Shown here piece by piece: positions 11,116-22,157 of a stretch of 64,000 nucleotides of DNA; position 1 is the stretch's first letter, and every line of letters begins with the position of its first letter. A program made the position numbers and the translations under genes. Origin of the DNA: Agriotes lineatus (Eukaryota; Arthropoda; Insecta; Coleoptera; Elateridae); contig CALNHX010007476.1 in the NCBI GenBank assembly GCA_940337035.1, forward strand, positions 1 to 64,000, in the 5' to 3' direction. The notes below the pieces were generated by a model. It searched no databases. It saw only the letters and a program-made list of their open reading frames with translations, and was not told the DNA's origin.

Positions 11116-14100
11116 TTTCCATTTGGACGTAATAGTTTTCTTTGTTACTGGGAACGATCGTATGTGGGTGCTGTTGGCCGAAATTTTATCTTCAGACTCT
11201 GGTTCCTGCGATTCTTCGTTAGTTGTTGGTAATGGAATGATACTGCCTATGGATTGTTTTAACTGATGTCCTCCTGATTTCTGGATTGTTACCACTCGTA
11301 CGGATCCATCGGCTGCAGGATGAATGTCGGTAACTCTTCCTAAGGGCCATTTACTTGGATTGATATTTTCTTCCTTGATTAACAGTAGGTCTCCAATTTT
11401 TATGTTCTCCAAAGGTTGCTTCCATTTGTTTCTTTGCTGTAGTCCATGAAGGTAGTCTGAGCTCCATGATTTCCAAAAATCTTGCTTAATTTTTTGGATT
11501 ATTCTCCAGCGATTTGACAGATTTGTTGATATTGGTGTGCTGATTGGATCTGGTGGTGATATTATCTCCCTCCCTATCAGGAAATGGCCTGGTGTCAATG
11601 CAGTGCTGTCGTCAATGTCGTTGCCTTGTGGACACAGAGGACGTGAATTTAAGCAGGCTTCGATTTGGCAAAGAAGAGTTGTCAATTCTTCAAATGTTAG
11701 AGTAGCGTTGCCAATGGTTCTTTTCAGATGATGCTTCATGGATTTCACCCCCGCTTCCCATATTCCTTCGAAATGTGGAGCTACTGGAGGGATGAAGTGC
11801 CATTGAGTACCAACTGTTGCTAGATTTTCTTGAATGACTGGGCCTTCAATTGCTTGACGGATCTCCTTGTCCAAAACTTTTCTTGCGCCGACGAAATTTG
11901 TTCAGTTGTCGCTATATAGATGTGTACAGCGTCCTCTTCGGGCGGTGAATCTCCTGAAGACTGCTAGGAAGCTATTGTCATGTCGCTGACGGCTTCTAGG
12001 TGTATTGCCTTGGTTGATAGACATACGAAAACAGCAATGTATCCCTTGTATGAAGAATGCTCTCTTCCCTTGGATGTTCGAATTTGTATTGGACCGGCAT
12101 AGTCCACTCCAGGATGGAAGAATGGAGGGGTTGAATTGACTCTGGTTGATGGAAGATTCCCCATCAATTGCTGGGGTGCCTCTACCTTGAATCGTATACA
12201 TCGAAAGCATTTCTTGCTGCTGGAGCTGACAGCCTTCTTTGCGTTCATGATCCAATATTTTCTTCGGATATGACAGTGTGAGTTGAGTGCCACCGTGCAA
12301 AGTGCGTAAATGTGCCTCATGGATTATTAACTTGGAAACGTGATTGGAGTAAGGAATGATGATTGGGTGTTTTTCATTGTTGGATAAGGTTGAATTTTCT
12401 AGTCTTCCTCCAACACGGATGATTCCATGTTGATCGACGAATGGATTGAGATTAGCGAGTTTGTTGTTGGAGTCTACATATTTTTTATTTTGGAGTTGTG
12501 ATCCTGTCGTCCTTAACGTGGGATCGCTTCCTTGGACGACCTTAATGAGTGTGAGGATGGTGTCGTCCATTTCTTGAACTGATAAGTATCCTGGCTGAAT
12601 GGGAAGTCGCCTACACTTGTTGGTGTATCTTCGGCAGTAGGACACGACTCGTACCATTCTTGCCAGAGAAGAAAAACGATGAATAACTTCGTTTTCGTCT
12701 TGATGAACTGTAGCTTGATGCACAGTGTAACCTTTTGCTTCTTCATTGGTTGTTGCTGTGTCTGGTTGACACGGCCATAACTCCTTGTTAACTAACTAAC
12801 TTTCCTGGACTAATGCCTCGGGAGATGACGTCTGCAGGATTCTCTTCGGATTTGACGTGGTTCCAATGTTGAGCCGGAATCAGATTGTTGATTTCGGCTA
12901 CGCGGTTTGCGACGAACGTCTTCCATCTTACTGGGTCTCCTTTTATCCATTCTAATGCTACCATGGAGTCTGTCCAGGCGAAGGTGGATACCTTAGGAAT
13001 GTCCAGTGCTGTGATTACTCTTTGTAATAGGTTGGAAAGTAGTACTGCTGCGCAGAGTTCCAGCCTGGGTAGAGTTGTCTTCGCTCGGGCTGGTGTCACC
13101 TTGGATTTTGCTATTAATAAGGATACCTTGGTTTGGCCTGATGATGTAGTGATTCTGGTGTAGACCACGGCCCCAATAGCTCTTTCGGAAGCGTCACAGA
13201 GTCCGTGCAGTTTCACTTGGGCTTGCTTGTTGGTAAAAAGCCACCTTGGTAATGTAATTTCTTCCACTGATTTGAGTTGAGATTTGAAAGTTTTCCATTT
13301 GCCCTGGATATTTTCTGAAACTGGGTCGTCCCACTTGATATTTTCGAGCCACAGTTCTTGGATGAGTAGTTTGGCAGTGATAATGACGGGTGCTAACCAG
13401 ACTAATGGGTCGAAAGTTTTGGCTACTTCGGATAATATGGTGCGTTTTGTGGATTCCTTCTCCTTCACGTCCACCTTAAAACAGAACACGTCTTCATATG
13501 GAGACCAATGAACGCCCAGTTACTTCTTTACGCCGTCCTCACTTATTTCGAGGTATGTTTGCTTTTTCAATTCTTCTGGTAGTTCTTGTATGATGGCTGA
13601 TTCATTACTGCACCATTTATGTAGAGTGAAACCTCCGCGTTTCAATAGGGAAATTAGTTGACCTTGATGTTTGATTGCTTCTTCCAAAGTGTCGGCTCCG
13701 GAAAGCACATCGTCCACGTAGAAATCTCTCTTCACAACTTCTGCTGCTAATAGAAATGAAGATTTCTCGTCCTCTGCTAATTGGTGCAAGGTTCGGATGG
13801 CAAGATAAGGAGCTGATGCGGTTCCATAAGTGACTGTTCATAACTTGTATTTCCTGATTGGCTGTGATTGATCGAATCTCCATAAGATTCTTTGATACTC
13901 CTGGTCTTGGCTGTCCATTTTGATTTGTCGGTACATTTTCTCAATGTCCGCAGAGAAGACGACTTTGTGTGTCCTCCATCGGAGTAGAATGTCGACCAGC
14001 TCTTGCTGAAGTTTCGGTCCAGCATACATGATTTCATTTAAGGATTTTCCATAAGAGGCTTTGCTCGATTCGTCGAAGACGACACGGAGCTTGGTTGATG

Positions 14101-14766
14101 AACTTGCTTCTCGGATAACGCCGTGGTGTGGGATGTAATACTTGCCACTGTTTTCATGTTTCGTCTCTACCCTTTTCATATGTCCTAAATCCAGATATTC
14201 TTGCATGAATTTCTTGTATTGGATTTCTAGATTTTGATCTTGCCCCAGCTTCTTCTCCAGATGTAATAATCTTGCTAATGCTGAGGGTTTGGACCTTCCC
14301 ATGCTCACTGGAGTTTGCTTGAAGGGGATCTTCACTATGTATCTTCCATCTTCGTCTCGTTGCACTGTTTCTGTGAATTTCTTTTCACATACCTGATCGT
14401 TTGGGGAAAGTTTTCTTTGAGTGGGTACTTCTTCTATGTTCCAGAATTTCTGTAACTGCTCGTCTTCAATTTTGGCAACCATGGTGTTGACTCTAATGCT
14501 GTCGTTATGCTGTCTTCCAATGGTTCCAGATAAAATCCATCCCAGCTCGGTATTCTGCCCCAAGATACCATCCTTTGATTTAGTGATTCCTTCTAGGAAT
14601 ATTCTTCGGCGCCTAGAATTATATCTATAGGACCAGGGTGATTGAAGGTTGGATCGGCGATGAAGATATTGCTCCAGGAATCCATATTTATGTTTGGGAT
14701 AGGTGATGAAGGCATGGCTTTCGTAAGTTTGGCAAGGACTAATAGGTTAACAGGTAGGGAAAAGTT
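11116..14766 (-). pseudogene. BEL-1 pol: reverse transcriptase, RNase H and integrase
   Basis: Continues the protease-RT region beyond the solo LTR. Protease end: GPIDIILGAEEY near 14620, then a frameshift. RT: TELGWILSG, LRVVFDESSKAS, SADIEKMYRQIKM (near 13935) and YVDDVLSGADT (near 13710). RNase H: LHGLCDASERAIGAVV (near 13190) and FAWTDSMVALEW (near 12975). Integrase: an H2C2 finger, VDYAGP (near 12105), HLYSDN (near 11905) and FEGIWEAGVKS (near 11760), then a BEL-type C-terminal domain (LTPGHFLIGR). Breaks: frame changes near 13840 and 13500, compensating shifts around 12300 and 11970, and a TGA at 11902-11904 replacing the residue after SDN. The integrase frame runs without a stop into the envelope start at 11115. 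Confidence 0.92.
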
Positions 14767-16514
14767 TGTTAAGTCATTTTGCTATTTCAGATGCTTAATT
14801 GCATTTCACGCCGTTAGTTAGGTCATTTTGGTATTTTGAATAGCCGCCTAAGCTTAGAGCAGCGCGCCCGTATGCTAAGCCCTTTTAGCTCTTTATTTGG
14901 CTCCATCGCCTAATTCCAGAATCACGATTTCGCACATATTTAGCCCCAAAAGCAGTATTTGTCGTCCGTTGGAGCTCTCCTCTGATGGCGCTTTTCTGAA
15001 TTCTGAATAGCACGCTGTGGCGGCGTGATACCAGCGTGGCCCGCATTGGTTTGTTTCATTTAGCACGCTGTGGCGGCGTGATACCAGCGTGGCCCGCATT
15101 GGTTGGTTTCATTTCATCGCCTTGCGATTCGCTGTGGTTTAGTCACGTGGGGGACGCGGCCAAGGTGACCTTTTGCCAACGCTTCCCTCGGGCATTCAGC
15201 CGAGAGCCGTCGTTAAAACAAGAGGTCGGATAGTGTATGTGAGTTCGTGCGGCGCTCCCGCCATTATGGCGGGGGCGTCAGTCGTTTTCCCGTCGGGTGC
15301 TGCTTCAGCAGTTATGTTGCGGGCGTTTTCGCCTTGAAGGCAGTCTTGCAGAGCCCGTTGCAGAGAGCGCTTGTGTGTGGTGGTGGTGATTCGAAATTTG
15401 TCGAGTGATCTTCGGCGTAACGTGGGTGTTTTGGAGCCCAGTTCCTGCTACTATTAGTGAGGGGTCGTGCCCCTTCATCTCGACCTACGAGGATTTGGTT
15501 CAGCAGAACGAGTGAGGCCCCCATTATTTTCGTCGTCCCGTTAGACGCGTCTTGACGCGTCTCCCGTCGCCATTGAGGCGGTTATGCATTCACCCCCTTT
15601 CGCCGTTGTAACACCGAAGGTACCTACCACCTACGATTGCAGCTCGTCGCAACTCAGCTGTACCAGGCTCCCTCGCCGCCTACGCATTAAGGTATGTGCC
15701 TTTAACCTGATTACCGCTGCGAACGCGAGTGTTACTCATTACTACTCATTACTACGCTAGTGTATTCATTCAGACTGCAGACAGTTCAGGCCGTGAAGGC
15801 TAATGTAAATCGTCGCTGCCCTTGCATAAGGCAATGTGTATCTTTGTACCTATTATTGCTGTTCACTAATGTTCAACATCTGTCGTTAAGCTTAGAGCGC
15901 GCGTGCCAGCTGGTGCCCTTAATTATAGAGTAAGGTTAGATACAGGGCGACGCATTCTGCTACCCCATTGTAACTCGAAGTGAAATATATGATTGGTTAG
16001 TTAAGGGAACTGTTGTTTGTTTCGGCTTGTGCATGTTCTGTTACAGATAGACGCCCCTTTATTGTACGAATTATTGTACGACGGAACGAGGAAGCTGTGA
16101 GCGTGCAGGTGAGTGAGACAGCTGCGTAGTCGTGGTCGGATGGACACCTAATCACAATCCTTGCTTAAGGCAATCCCGAAATTGTTGTTTGACCTTGCAA
16201 CTCTTGAATAATCTTATTGGCGGAGTATTTTTGCATGCTTCGCTCCCGTCTAACCGTCCAGGCCCGGTTAGCCGGGTTAAGACAGGCTTGGTGGCGCCCT
16301 CATAATTTCGACATACCCTGTATATATTATGCCACAACGCGCTTGCCCAGAACGTATCGTGTGACTCACGCCCGACTCCCTGAGCGTTCCAGCCGTGGCC
16401 TATTAGCCTATTTCGAACCGATTTCAGGGCAAGTGTGTCATGTTTTCAGGACTGATTCCGTGGTGCGATGCTCACCTTGGGTGGGTGTCGTAAAGTCCTT
16501 TTTATACCGTAACA
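14767..16514 (+). mobile_element. Solo LTR of the Gypsy-A family
   Basis: A 1748-bp LTR in opposite orientation to the Gypsy-A copy at 28-38 kb. It begins TGTTAAGTC and ends CCGTAACA, flanked by the 4-bp duplication AGTT (14763-14766, 16515-16518), and interrupts BEL-1 between protease and RT. A lone LTR with an intact duplication is the usual product of recombination between the two LTRs of a full element. It carries the 53-bp tandem duplication around 15004-15110 also found in the 36433-38157 LTR. A sense-strand open frame (16217-16507) is conserved in all three LTRs. Confidence 0.92.
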
Positions 16515-16518
16515 AGTT

Positions 16519-18298
16519 ACTTGAAAATCTCGGTGTGATCAAACCTGGAATTTTCCATTTAGCAATTTTTGGCTCGCTGTTCCCAATTCCTGTAATTTCA
16601 ACTCGAACCTTGGTCCTGGGTAATGCCAATAATTCGGCTGATGCTTTCATGATAAAAGACCCTTGAGACCCGGGATCTATTAATACTCGTAATAGATGCG
16701 TCATCCCGGATGCTGCTTTTACTTGAACCATTGCTGTGCCTAGTAGCACTTGGCTCTCCTTTGCGCCTAAATTGGCGGCAATTATATTCGACTTCGGCTT
16801 CTTCTCTGGAGCGTTGGAAATCTGCATGGCTGCTGCATTAGCTGATGTCCTCATCTTTTGGGCAGGTAGCGGCCTAGATGGTGGCTGTGCCTTATGAAGC
16901 AGGGTATGATGCGGAAAGCGACAGATTCTACAATTAAAATAGGAACGGCATGGTATGTTGGAATCGTGTCGCAAGCATCGAAAGCACAATCGATAGGTTT
17001 TTACCGCTTCTTGTTTTTCATGAGTAGGTAGCCTTTGGAATTGACCACAGTGATCGATGTAATGATCTCCATGGCACAGCTTGCAATTTAAAGATGCGGA
17101 AGCATAAGTCTTCTGTGGTCTTTCCTGCTTTGGTTTTCGAGCTCCATCAATGGATTCCAGGGACTGGAACTGCATTTGCAGGAAAGCCATTAAATTTTGG
17201 TGATCCTGAACTTCGTTTGGACATTGAAGCGACTGCTCATATAATTTGTTAGTTTCAGGATCCCATTTTCGTGCGATAGCCCGGTTGATCCATGGACCCC
17301 AACTGTCCGTGGAGATGCCTAAGTTCTTGATTGCCTCCACACATTCCTTGGCCTTGGGCTGATTCTTTGGAGAGGACCGGCAGATCGAAGATGGTGTCTA
17401 GCAATTTTGTTAAAATAAGGCGATTATTTTGATACCTTTGCTGCAGCAATTTCCAAGCGGTGTTGTAGTTGGCTTGGGTAACGGCTAGATGCTGGATCAG
17501 TCGGCTGGGCTCTCCCTTGATATGCGTCTTCAGATATTGCATCTTGATGACATCGTCCATGTTCTGGTTGTCACCTACTAATTTAGTGAACAGGTCCTTG
17601 AAAGTGGCCCATTCTTCATAATTTCCCTCGTATATGGGGATTTTGACTTGAGGAAGCGAGATGGCTGCTGCTTGCTCGTTCCTTGTCGGTGCTTACAATA
17701 AATTAATTAAATTTCTATACCTGTCTTCCAACGTAGTATATTCAGGACTGAAGTGCATTTGTTCTGAAGCCATTTCGTTAGACATGACTTCTTCGTCCAT
17801 CTCGATCACCCGATCCCATTTTTCTCTTAGTTCCCTCTTCATGATGGCGGGCCTTCCTAATTCTTGTGCTAGCTCGGCGTCGTCCATGGCTTGCTTAAAA
17901 TTCTGAATCCGAATCTGCAGTTTTCGGATACGAACCTTTTGTTCGGGATTTTCCACTATTTCCTCTTGCCTCCTACTTCCGGAGGGGTTGCAAATTTCAG
18001 TTGCTTTTGAACAGCTCTGCAAGTAACTTTTTGCTTCGCCGTATATGGCTTTAATTTGATCGTAATACCCTGTTGTAAAATAATTATGTGTTGGAATACT
18101 TAGCTGCACCATTTCTGCATGATTTTTAGTTGCGGTGTTCCAAAGTTCATCCAGCGTCTTATTACGACTGGTGATGTAGGCTTCGGTTTTTCGGCTGGCA
18201 GGGTCCTTTTTGCTGTTGGACCATATTTGAGTTAACTTCTGCGCGAACTCTTCTTGGGCGACAGCTAATTTGTTGAATTCCTCCATGTTATTAGCCAT
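16519..18298 (-). pseudogene. BEL-1 gag and aspartic protease
   Basis: Starts at an ATG at 18298. The first frame (to 17693) is the N-terminal gag; a second (17255-17560) holds the gag domain typical of Pao elements (KTHIKGEPSRLIQHL). The third (to 16519) has three zinc-binding clusters: CKLCHGDHYIDHC (near 17075), CFRCLRHDSNIPC (near 16995) and CRICRFPHHTLLH (near 16925). The protease site follows near 16680, where the usual DSG or DTG reads DPG (LIDPGSQGSFI). Two frame changes (near 17690 and 17330) break it. The 16438-17340 frame ends inside the inserted solo LTR, so its last 25 or so residues are LTR sequence. Confidence 0.88.
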
Positions 18299-18384
18299 TT
18301 TTTAGGACCTGGGTGGGTTGGCAGATGTTGTTTTCTTCTCTGGATACTTGTGACCCCTGGGATGTACTTCTTAGTTGGAGACAG

Positions 18385-18402
18385 ATCCGGCTCGAAGGAA
18401 CA
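18385..18402 (-). promoter_or_regulatory. BEL-1 primer-binding site, complementary to tRNA-Tyr 3' end
   Basis: The plus strand here reads ATCCGGCTCGAAGGAACA. The 3' end of eukaryotic tRNA-Tyr is known to be ATCCGGCTCGAAGGACCA, so 17 of 18 bases match. The site abuts the inner edge of the 5' LTR exactly, which supports the LTR boundary at 18403. Confidence 0.8.
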
Positions 18403-18997
18403 TACACAGAAATGCCTGGAGGCTGGATCAGGTTTCTGTTGGTTGCACTGGTTCTTTATCCCTAATTTTTAAGCGCATGAATGAGACTGCATTCACGCTT
18501 TAAGCCAATGATAATTAGATAACTACCCAAAGTGCAGCCTCACACTTCATGAATTATGGCTTAGAAAGGTAGTATCGATGTAATTGAATCAAACACTAAA
18601 TGTCGATTGATTTATTACGAAAATAAATGTTCTATTGATACAAAACAAGAATGCTTACCTAAGTAACATATCAAAGTTCAGAATTGTGTAGTTTACTGGA
18701 ACACAGCGTTTAAAGTTACAAAATAATTACTCAGCAACTCAGCGGTATATATCATTGCTTCCTGCTTGGTGTGAAGTCCGCTCGTTGAACTTGCGGTAGT
18801 GGGTCGGTTATTTTGCATGAGTTGCAGGTGTGCAGTATTTTCTGGCCTTTAACTTGGCGTAATTACGAAGCAAAACTGGCGATTGCGGCATTTAAAAACT
18901 TCTTGCTTATTAAATCAGAATTGTATTTTAAACGTATGACTGGATTTCGTAAATTTTGGAATTTAAAATTTATGCCTGTTTAATTCAAAATTAAACA
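18403..18997 (-). repeat. BEL-1 5' LTR (595 bp, internally deleted)
   Basis: Matches both ends of the 7697-9361 LTR but lacks 1046 bp and 24 bp from its middle. The join carries a single copy of AAAACT. The inner terminus reads TACACAG where the other LTR has TGAACAG. Confidence 0.88.
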
Positions 18998-19002
18998 TAT
19001 AC

Positions 19003-19512
19003 TTAAAATTAATTTAAGACATCGCGGGCTCATTACCGTTCCACGGCATAGTGCTGCTCTTTTTGAACGGTCCTTTTCGTACACTATCGGCAAGATTTAT
19101 AATTCTATCCCTTCCTCGCTCAAAAGCCTGTCAATTCATAGTTTTAAAAAACATACTTTCAATCACATATTCGCTGAACAGTTAATTAACTAACCATTTT
19201 TCTGTTTTTTTGTACGAATATCTGGATGCAAGCTCTGCTAATTGTTTATTGTATATTATTATAGTTCACTTCTGGTTACTGCCGACACAGAATTTAGGTT
19301 AGTTTAGGCTTAGGTATTAAGTTTTATATGGTTTTGAACTCTTGTCATTTAAGGTTAAGTTTTGATCAGTATGGAGTTCAACTCCTATACTGGGACTTCA
19401 CCTTAGGATTCCCACAAAATCTTGCTGTTTTCTCTTTTTTTATTCTATATTAAGTTATACTTGTATACTTTTGTGGAAATAAAGCTATTATTATTATTAT
19501 TATTATTATTAT
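19003..19512 (+). pseudogene. LINE A 3' end: C-terminal coding, 3' UTR and (ATT)n tail
   Basis: Directly after the BEL-1 duplication the plus strand encodes the missing C terminus of LINE A (RSFSYTIGKIYNSIPSSLKS, near 19065-19130), ending in a stop near 19190. The same segment in LINE B reads RSFSYNIASSYNSSPKKFKS. A 3' untranslated region of about 290 bp follows, then AATAAAG and an ATT microsatellite tail (19486-19512). Confidence 0.88.
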
Positions 19513-19590
19513 ATCTTGAAATTTCATACTATTTATACTACTTACTTATACTTATCCGCATCCATCTTCTACCTTCCAATGTCAAGGGAC

Positions 19591-19745
19591 TATTTATACT
19601 AATATGCTAGTAAATAAAATACTGTATGCACCACGGGAGATTTTCATGTTTTTAACGTCGGTTGTCTTACAGACCTCGGGTCAGAGGTCAGAGGTATGTA
19701 ACCATGTCAACCTCAGGGAAAAAACATATTCATATCTCCCTTATC
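19591..19745 (+). repeat. Dispersed repeat family R1, copy 4
   Basis: The first 70 bp match 2811-2880 closely (CTAATATGCTAGTAAATAAA). The end (AACATATTCATATCTCCCTT) matches 4583-4602. It therefore links two pieces seen separately elsewhere. A GGTCAGAGGT direct repeat sits near 19683-19696. Confidence 0.6.
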
Positions 19746-20543
19746 TACCTTATCTATTTTGAGGTAAAAAGTATAAATAAAATTAGTAATAGCAATAAAT
19801 TACCATATTACATGTTGTAAGGCATATTTGTGAATAAGGTTGCATATCTTGCTTACCTAGTTGGTATCCGCAAAGACTATCTAATATATAGACGCTCAGC
19901 GATATGGAATTTAGCGTATAGCCTCAAGCCTCCCGCCCGCTAGGACGAAGGAGACCTGGCCTTCTGGGTGACGGGAAGAAACACTAAGCCGGTATTGTTT
20001 TTCCGAGTGCCGGTAAAATATTAACAGGTATCTGTACCGAATGCTACGGAAGTCAAAGTCGTCGTTGCCGTGTGTAGAATATTGAGTGCAGGGAAGTTTG
20101 AACGTCGCTCGGTTTCAACAAGCTGGTTTAAATTTAGCATTATTCCACGAAACTAGCTCTGTCCAATATCAACCATAAGTGGCACATACTTTTCTACTAC
20201 AGGGCAGCTGCTAAAACTAACGAATTAACTTGTTTAAGAGTATATCGGCTTATATAGTTTAAGATCAATGAATTAATCAGTTGGGAGATCCTTTAATTTT
20301 TTGAAATGTGTAATTTAATATGAAATATCCAGTAATTGTTTTAAATTATTTTTCTGTAGGCTTATACCTCATTTTTAAAGGTATGATTACAGTTTCAATC
20401 TATATTAACACTCTAATAGGGACATTGATAATAATTTATCGTTAATTCTTGTTGATAAATAACATGAAAATGAAAGCCGAAATTCATATAAATAAACGCG
20501 CCGCCTAATTAATAATTTAAGTTAAAGCCATTGAATAAATAAC
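19746..20543. other. No gene seen
   Basis: A modestly GC-rich patch at 19910-20110 is surrounded by AT-rich DNA. Nothing is recognised on either strand. Confidence 0.35.
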
Positions 20544-20550
20544 AATATCT

Positions 20551-21578
20551 CTCTCTCTCTTTCTCTTCAGCAGCCTTTTTCCGTCCACTCCTGGACATAG
20601 GCCTCCCCTAGTATCTTCCATTCCGATCTGCATTGAGCTTTTTGGTACCATCTACTTCCCGCCTTCTCTTTTATGTCATCTATCCAGCGCCTTTTCGGTC
20701 TTCCTACGCTTCGTCGATGTTGTCTTGGCCTCCACATTACTACATGTCTCGTCCATCTTTCGTCCTCTTGCCTGGCGATGTGCCCTGACCATTTCCATTT
20801 TGAGCCTGCTATGGTTGCTATCACATCTTCTACTTTGGTTTTTCTTCTTATTTCATCGTTTTCTATGTGGTCTCTAAGGCTTATCCCTAGCATGGTTCTT
20901 TTGATAGCTCGCTGTGTCACTCTTAGTTTGTTGGCGGACTTCACTGTTAACGAGGTTGTCTCCATGCCGTAGGTCATCACCGGGAGTACGCAGGTATTAA
21001 AAACTTTTCTTTTTAGGTTAATAGGGATGTCATGGTCTTTTAGTATGTTCCCTAGTTTTCCTACCGCTGCCCAGGTCATGCGGATTCGTCTGTCTATTGC
21101 GGCGGTTTGATTTTCCTTGCCTAATTTTATTAAGTGTCCTAAGTAGACGTATTCTATAACATTTTCGAGAGCGTTCCCGTCTACTACTATTCTGTTTACT
21201 TCGGTAGGAGATAGAATTTTTGTGTTTTCCAAGTTCATTTCAAGTCCTATTGTTGTTGATTCCGTTTTAAGTTCTGTTCACATTTCTTGTAGCTCTGTTA
21301 TGTTATTGCTGATGAGTACAATGTCGTCCGCAAAGCGAATATGACTCAGGTATCGGCCGTTGATGTTTATGCCTTTATTCCGCCATTCTAATCTCTTGAA
21401 TACGTCCTCCAGTGCGAGAGTAAACAGCTTTGGAGAGATCGTATCTCCTTGTCTGACACCCTTCTCTAGCTGTATTTTATTTGTTGCTTGTTCTTCCATG
21501 ATCTTAACTTGGAGAGTGGCATGGTCATAGATATATTGTAATGGCCGCCCACTACTAATTAATTGCTTCTATTAATAA
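20551..21578 (-). pseudogene. RTE-like LINE, 5'-truncated 3' fragment
   Basis: The frame at 21278-21499 has the RT core GVRQGDTISPKLFTLALED and the catalytic FADDIVLIS. The frame at 20567-21238 has the C-terminal region, including CVLPVMTYGMETTSL, WSGHIARQEDERWTRHV and GRPKRRWIDDIKEKAG. A stop or frame change near 21240-21278 separates them. A GA-rich tail (20551-20572) follows the stop at 20567. A possible 7-bp target duplication AATATCT lies at 20544-20550 and 21579-21585. The motifs are typical of the RTE clade. Confidence 0.85.
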
Positions 21579-21585
21579 AATATCT

Positions 21586-22157
21586 AGAGCCACCATACAT
21601 ATTATTTTTAATTCTGGGTTCGTCACAAATCAGATAACTAATTTTGGTTCTCAGGGATAATTAAATGAGCGGTCTAGTGATATGCTTGACCTGAATGATC
21701 GTACGCCCCTATTTTTAATGTAATCTACTTGCAACTTGAATTATTGTTGGCTAACTCATAGCAGAACAGAGCTCTTATTCAAGGTCTGGGTTCACAATTT
21801 TAGATTTAAAATTTTGATCGCATGCCTATGGTGCGTAGGTCAAAAGCAACCTAAACGCTACAACGGAGCTAATCTGTCATATAATTTTACGTCTTTATGA
21901 AAAACTAGCACTTGCAGATCGTTTTCGTGTTTGTGATATGAATTACTACTCAACGAGCAAATTAAATAGGTAAGTTTTTTATTTTTCCGCTTTCTTATAG
22001 CGTCGGTTGATCGTGTTTTGTTTCTAGCCAAAACCCTCCACTTCGTTGTTTCGAAATAATGACGTCAAGGAATCCTAACCTCAATTCTGGACTTCTAAAT
22101 TCTCAATTTGAAGCTACTGAAGCTATTAAATCGCCGTGAATCTGCCAAGCAGCGATG
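21586..22157. other. No gene seen
   Basis: AT-rich and without recognisable motifs. Confidence 0.35.

Larger units (their letters stand above)
7697..18997 (-). mobile_element. BEL-1: BEL/Pao LTR retrotransposon with envelope-like gene, inserted in LINE A
   Basis: An 11,301-bp element on the minus strand, flanked by the 5-bp duplication TATAC (7692-7696 and 18998-19002). LTRs begin TGTT and end in CA on the minus strand. Order from 18997 downward: 5' LTR, tRNA primer site, gag, protease, RT, RNase H, integrase, envelope-like gene, 3' LTR. A Gypsy-A solo LTR interrupts pol at 14767-16514. Frameshifts and stops are scattered through every gene, so the copy is not functional. BEL/Pao elements with an envelope are known (for example Drosophila roo and nematode Cer7). 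Confidence 0.92.
5561..19512 (+). mobile_element. LINE A: CR1/Jockey-like non-LTR retrotransposon, split by BEL-1
   Basis: A 5'-truncated LINE whose coding strand is plus. Its two pieces are 5561-7691 and 19003-19512, separated by the BEL/Pao element. The protein reads across the gap at the BEL target site. It ends in an (ATT)n tail after AATAAAG, typical of CR1/Jockey-type elements. A likely target duplication, ATTTTGAAA at 5552-5560 versus ATCTTGAAA at 19513-19521 (8 of 9), brackets the element. It inserted beside the recombinase fragment. Confidence 0.8.

Noticed and set aside
16438..16518. C-terminal residues of the BEL-1 protease frame as genuine BEL protein
   Set aside because: These codons lie in the inserted Gypsy-A solo LTR and match its sense frame read backwards.
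18385..18402. A tRNA gene fragment
   Set aside because: It is exactly abutted to the LTR and covers only the 3' end, so it is a primer-binding site.
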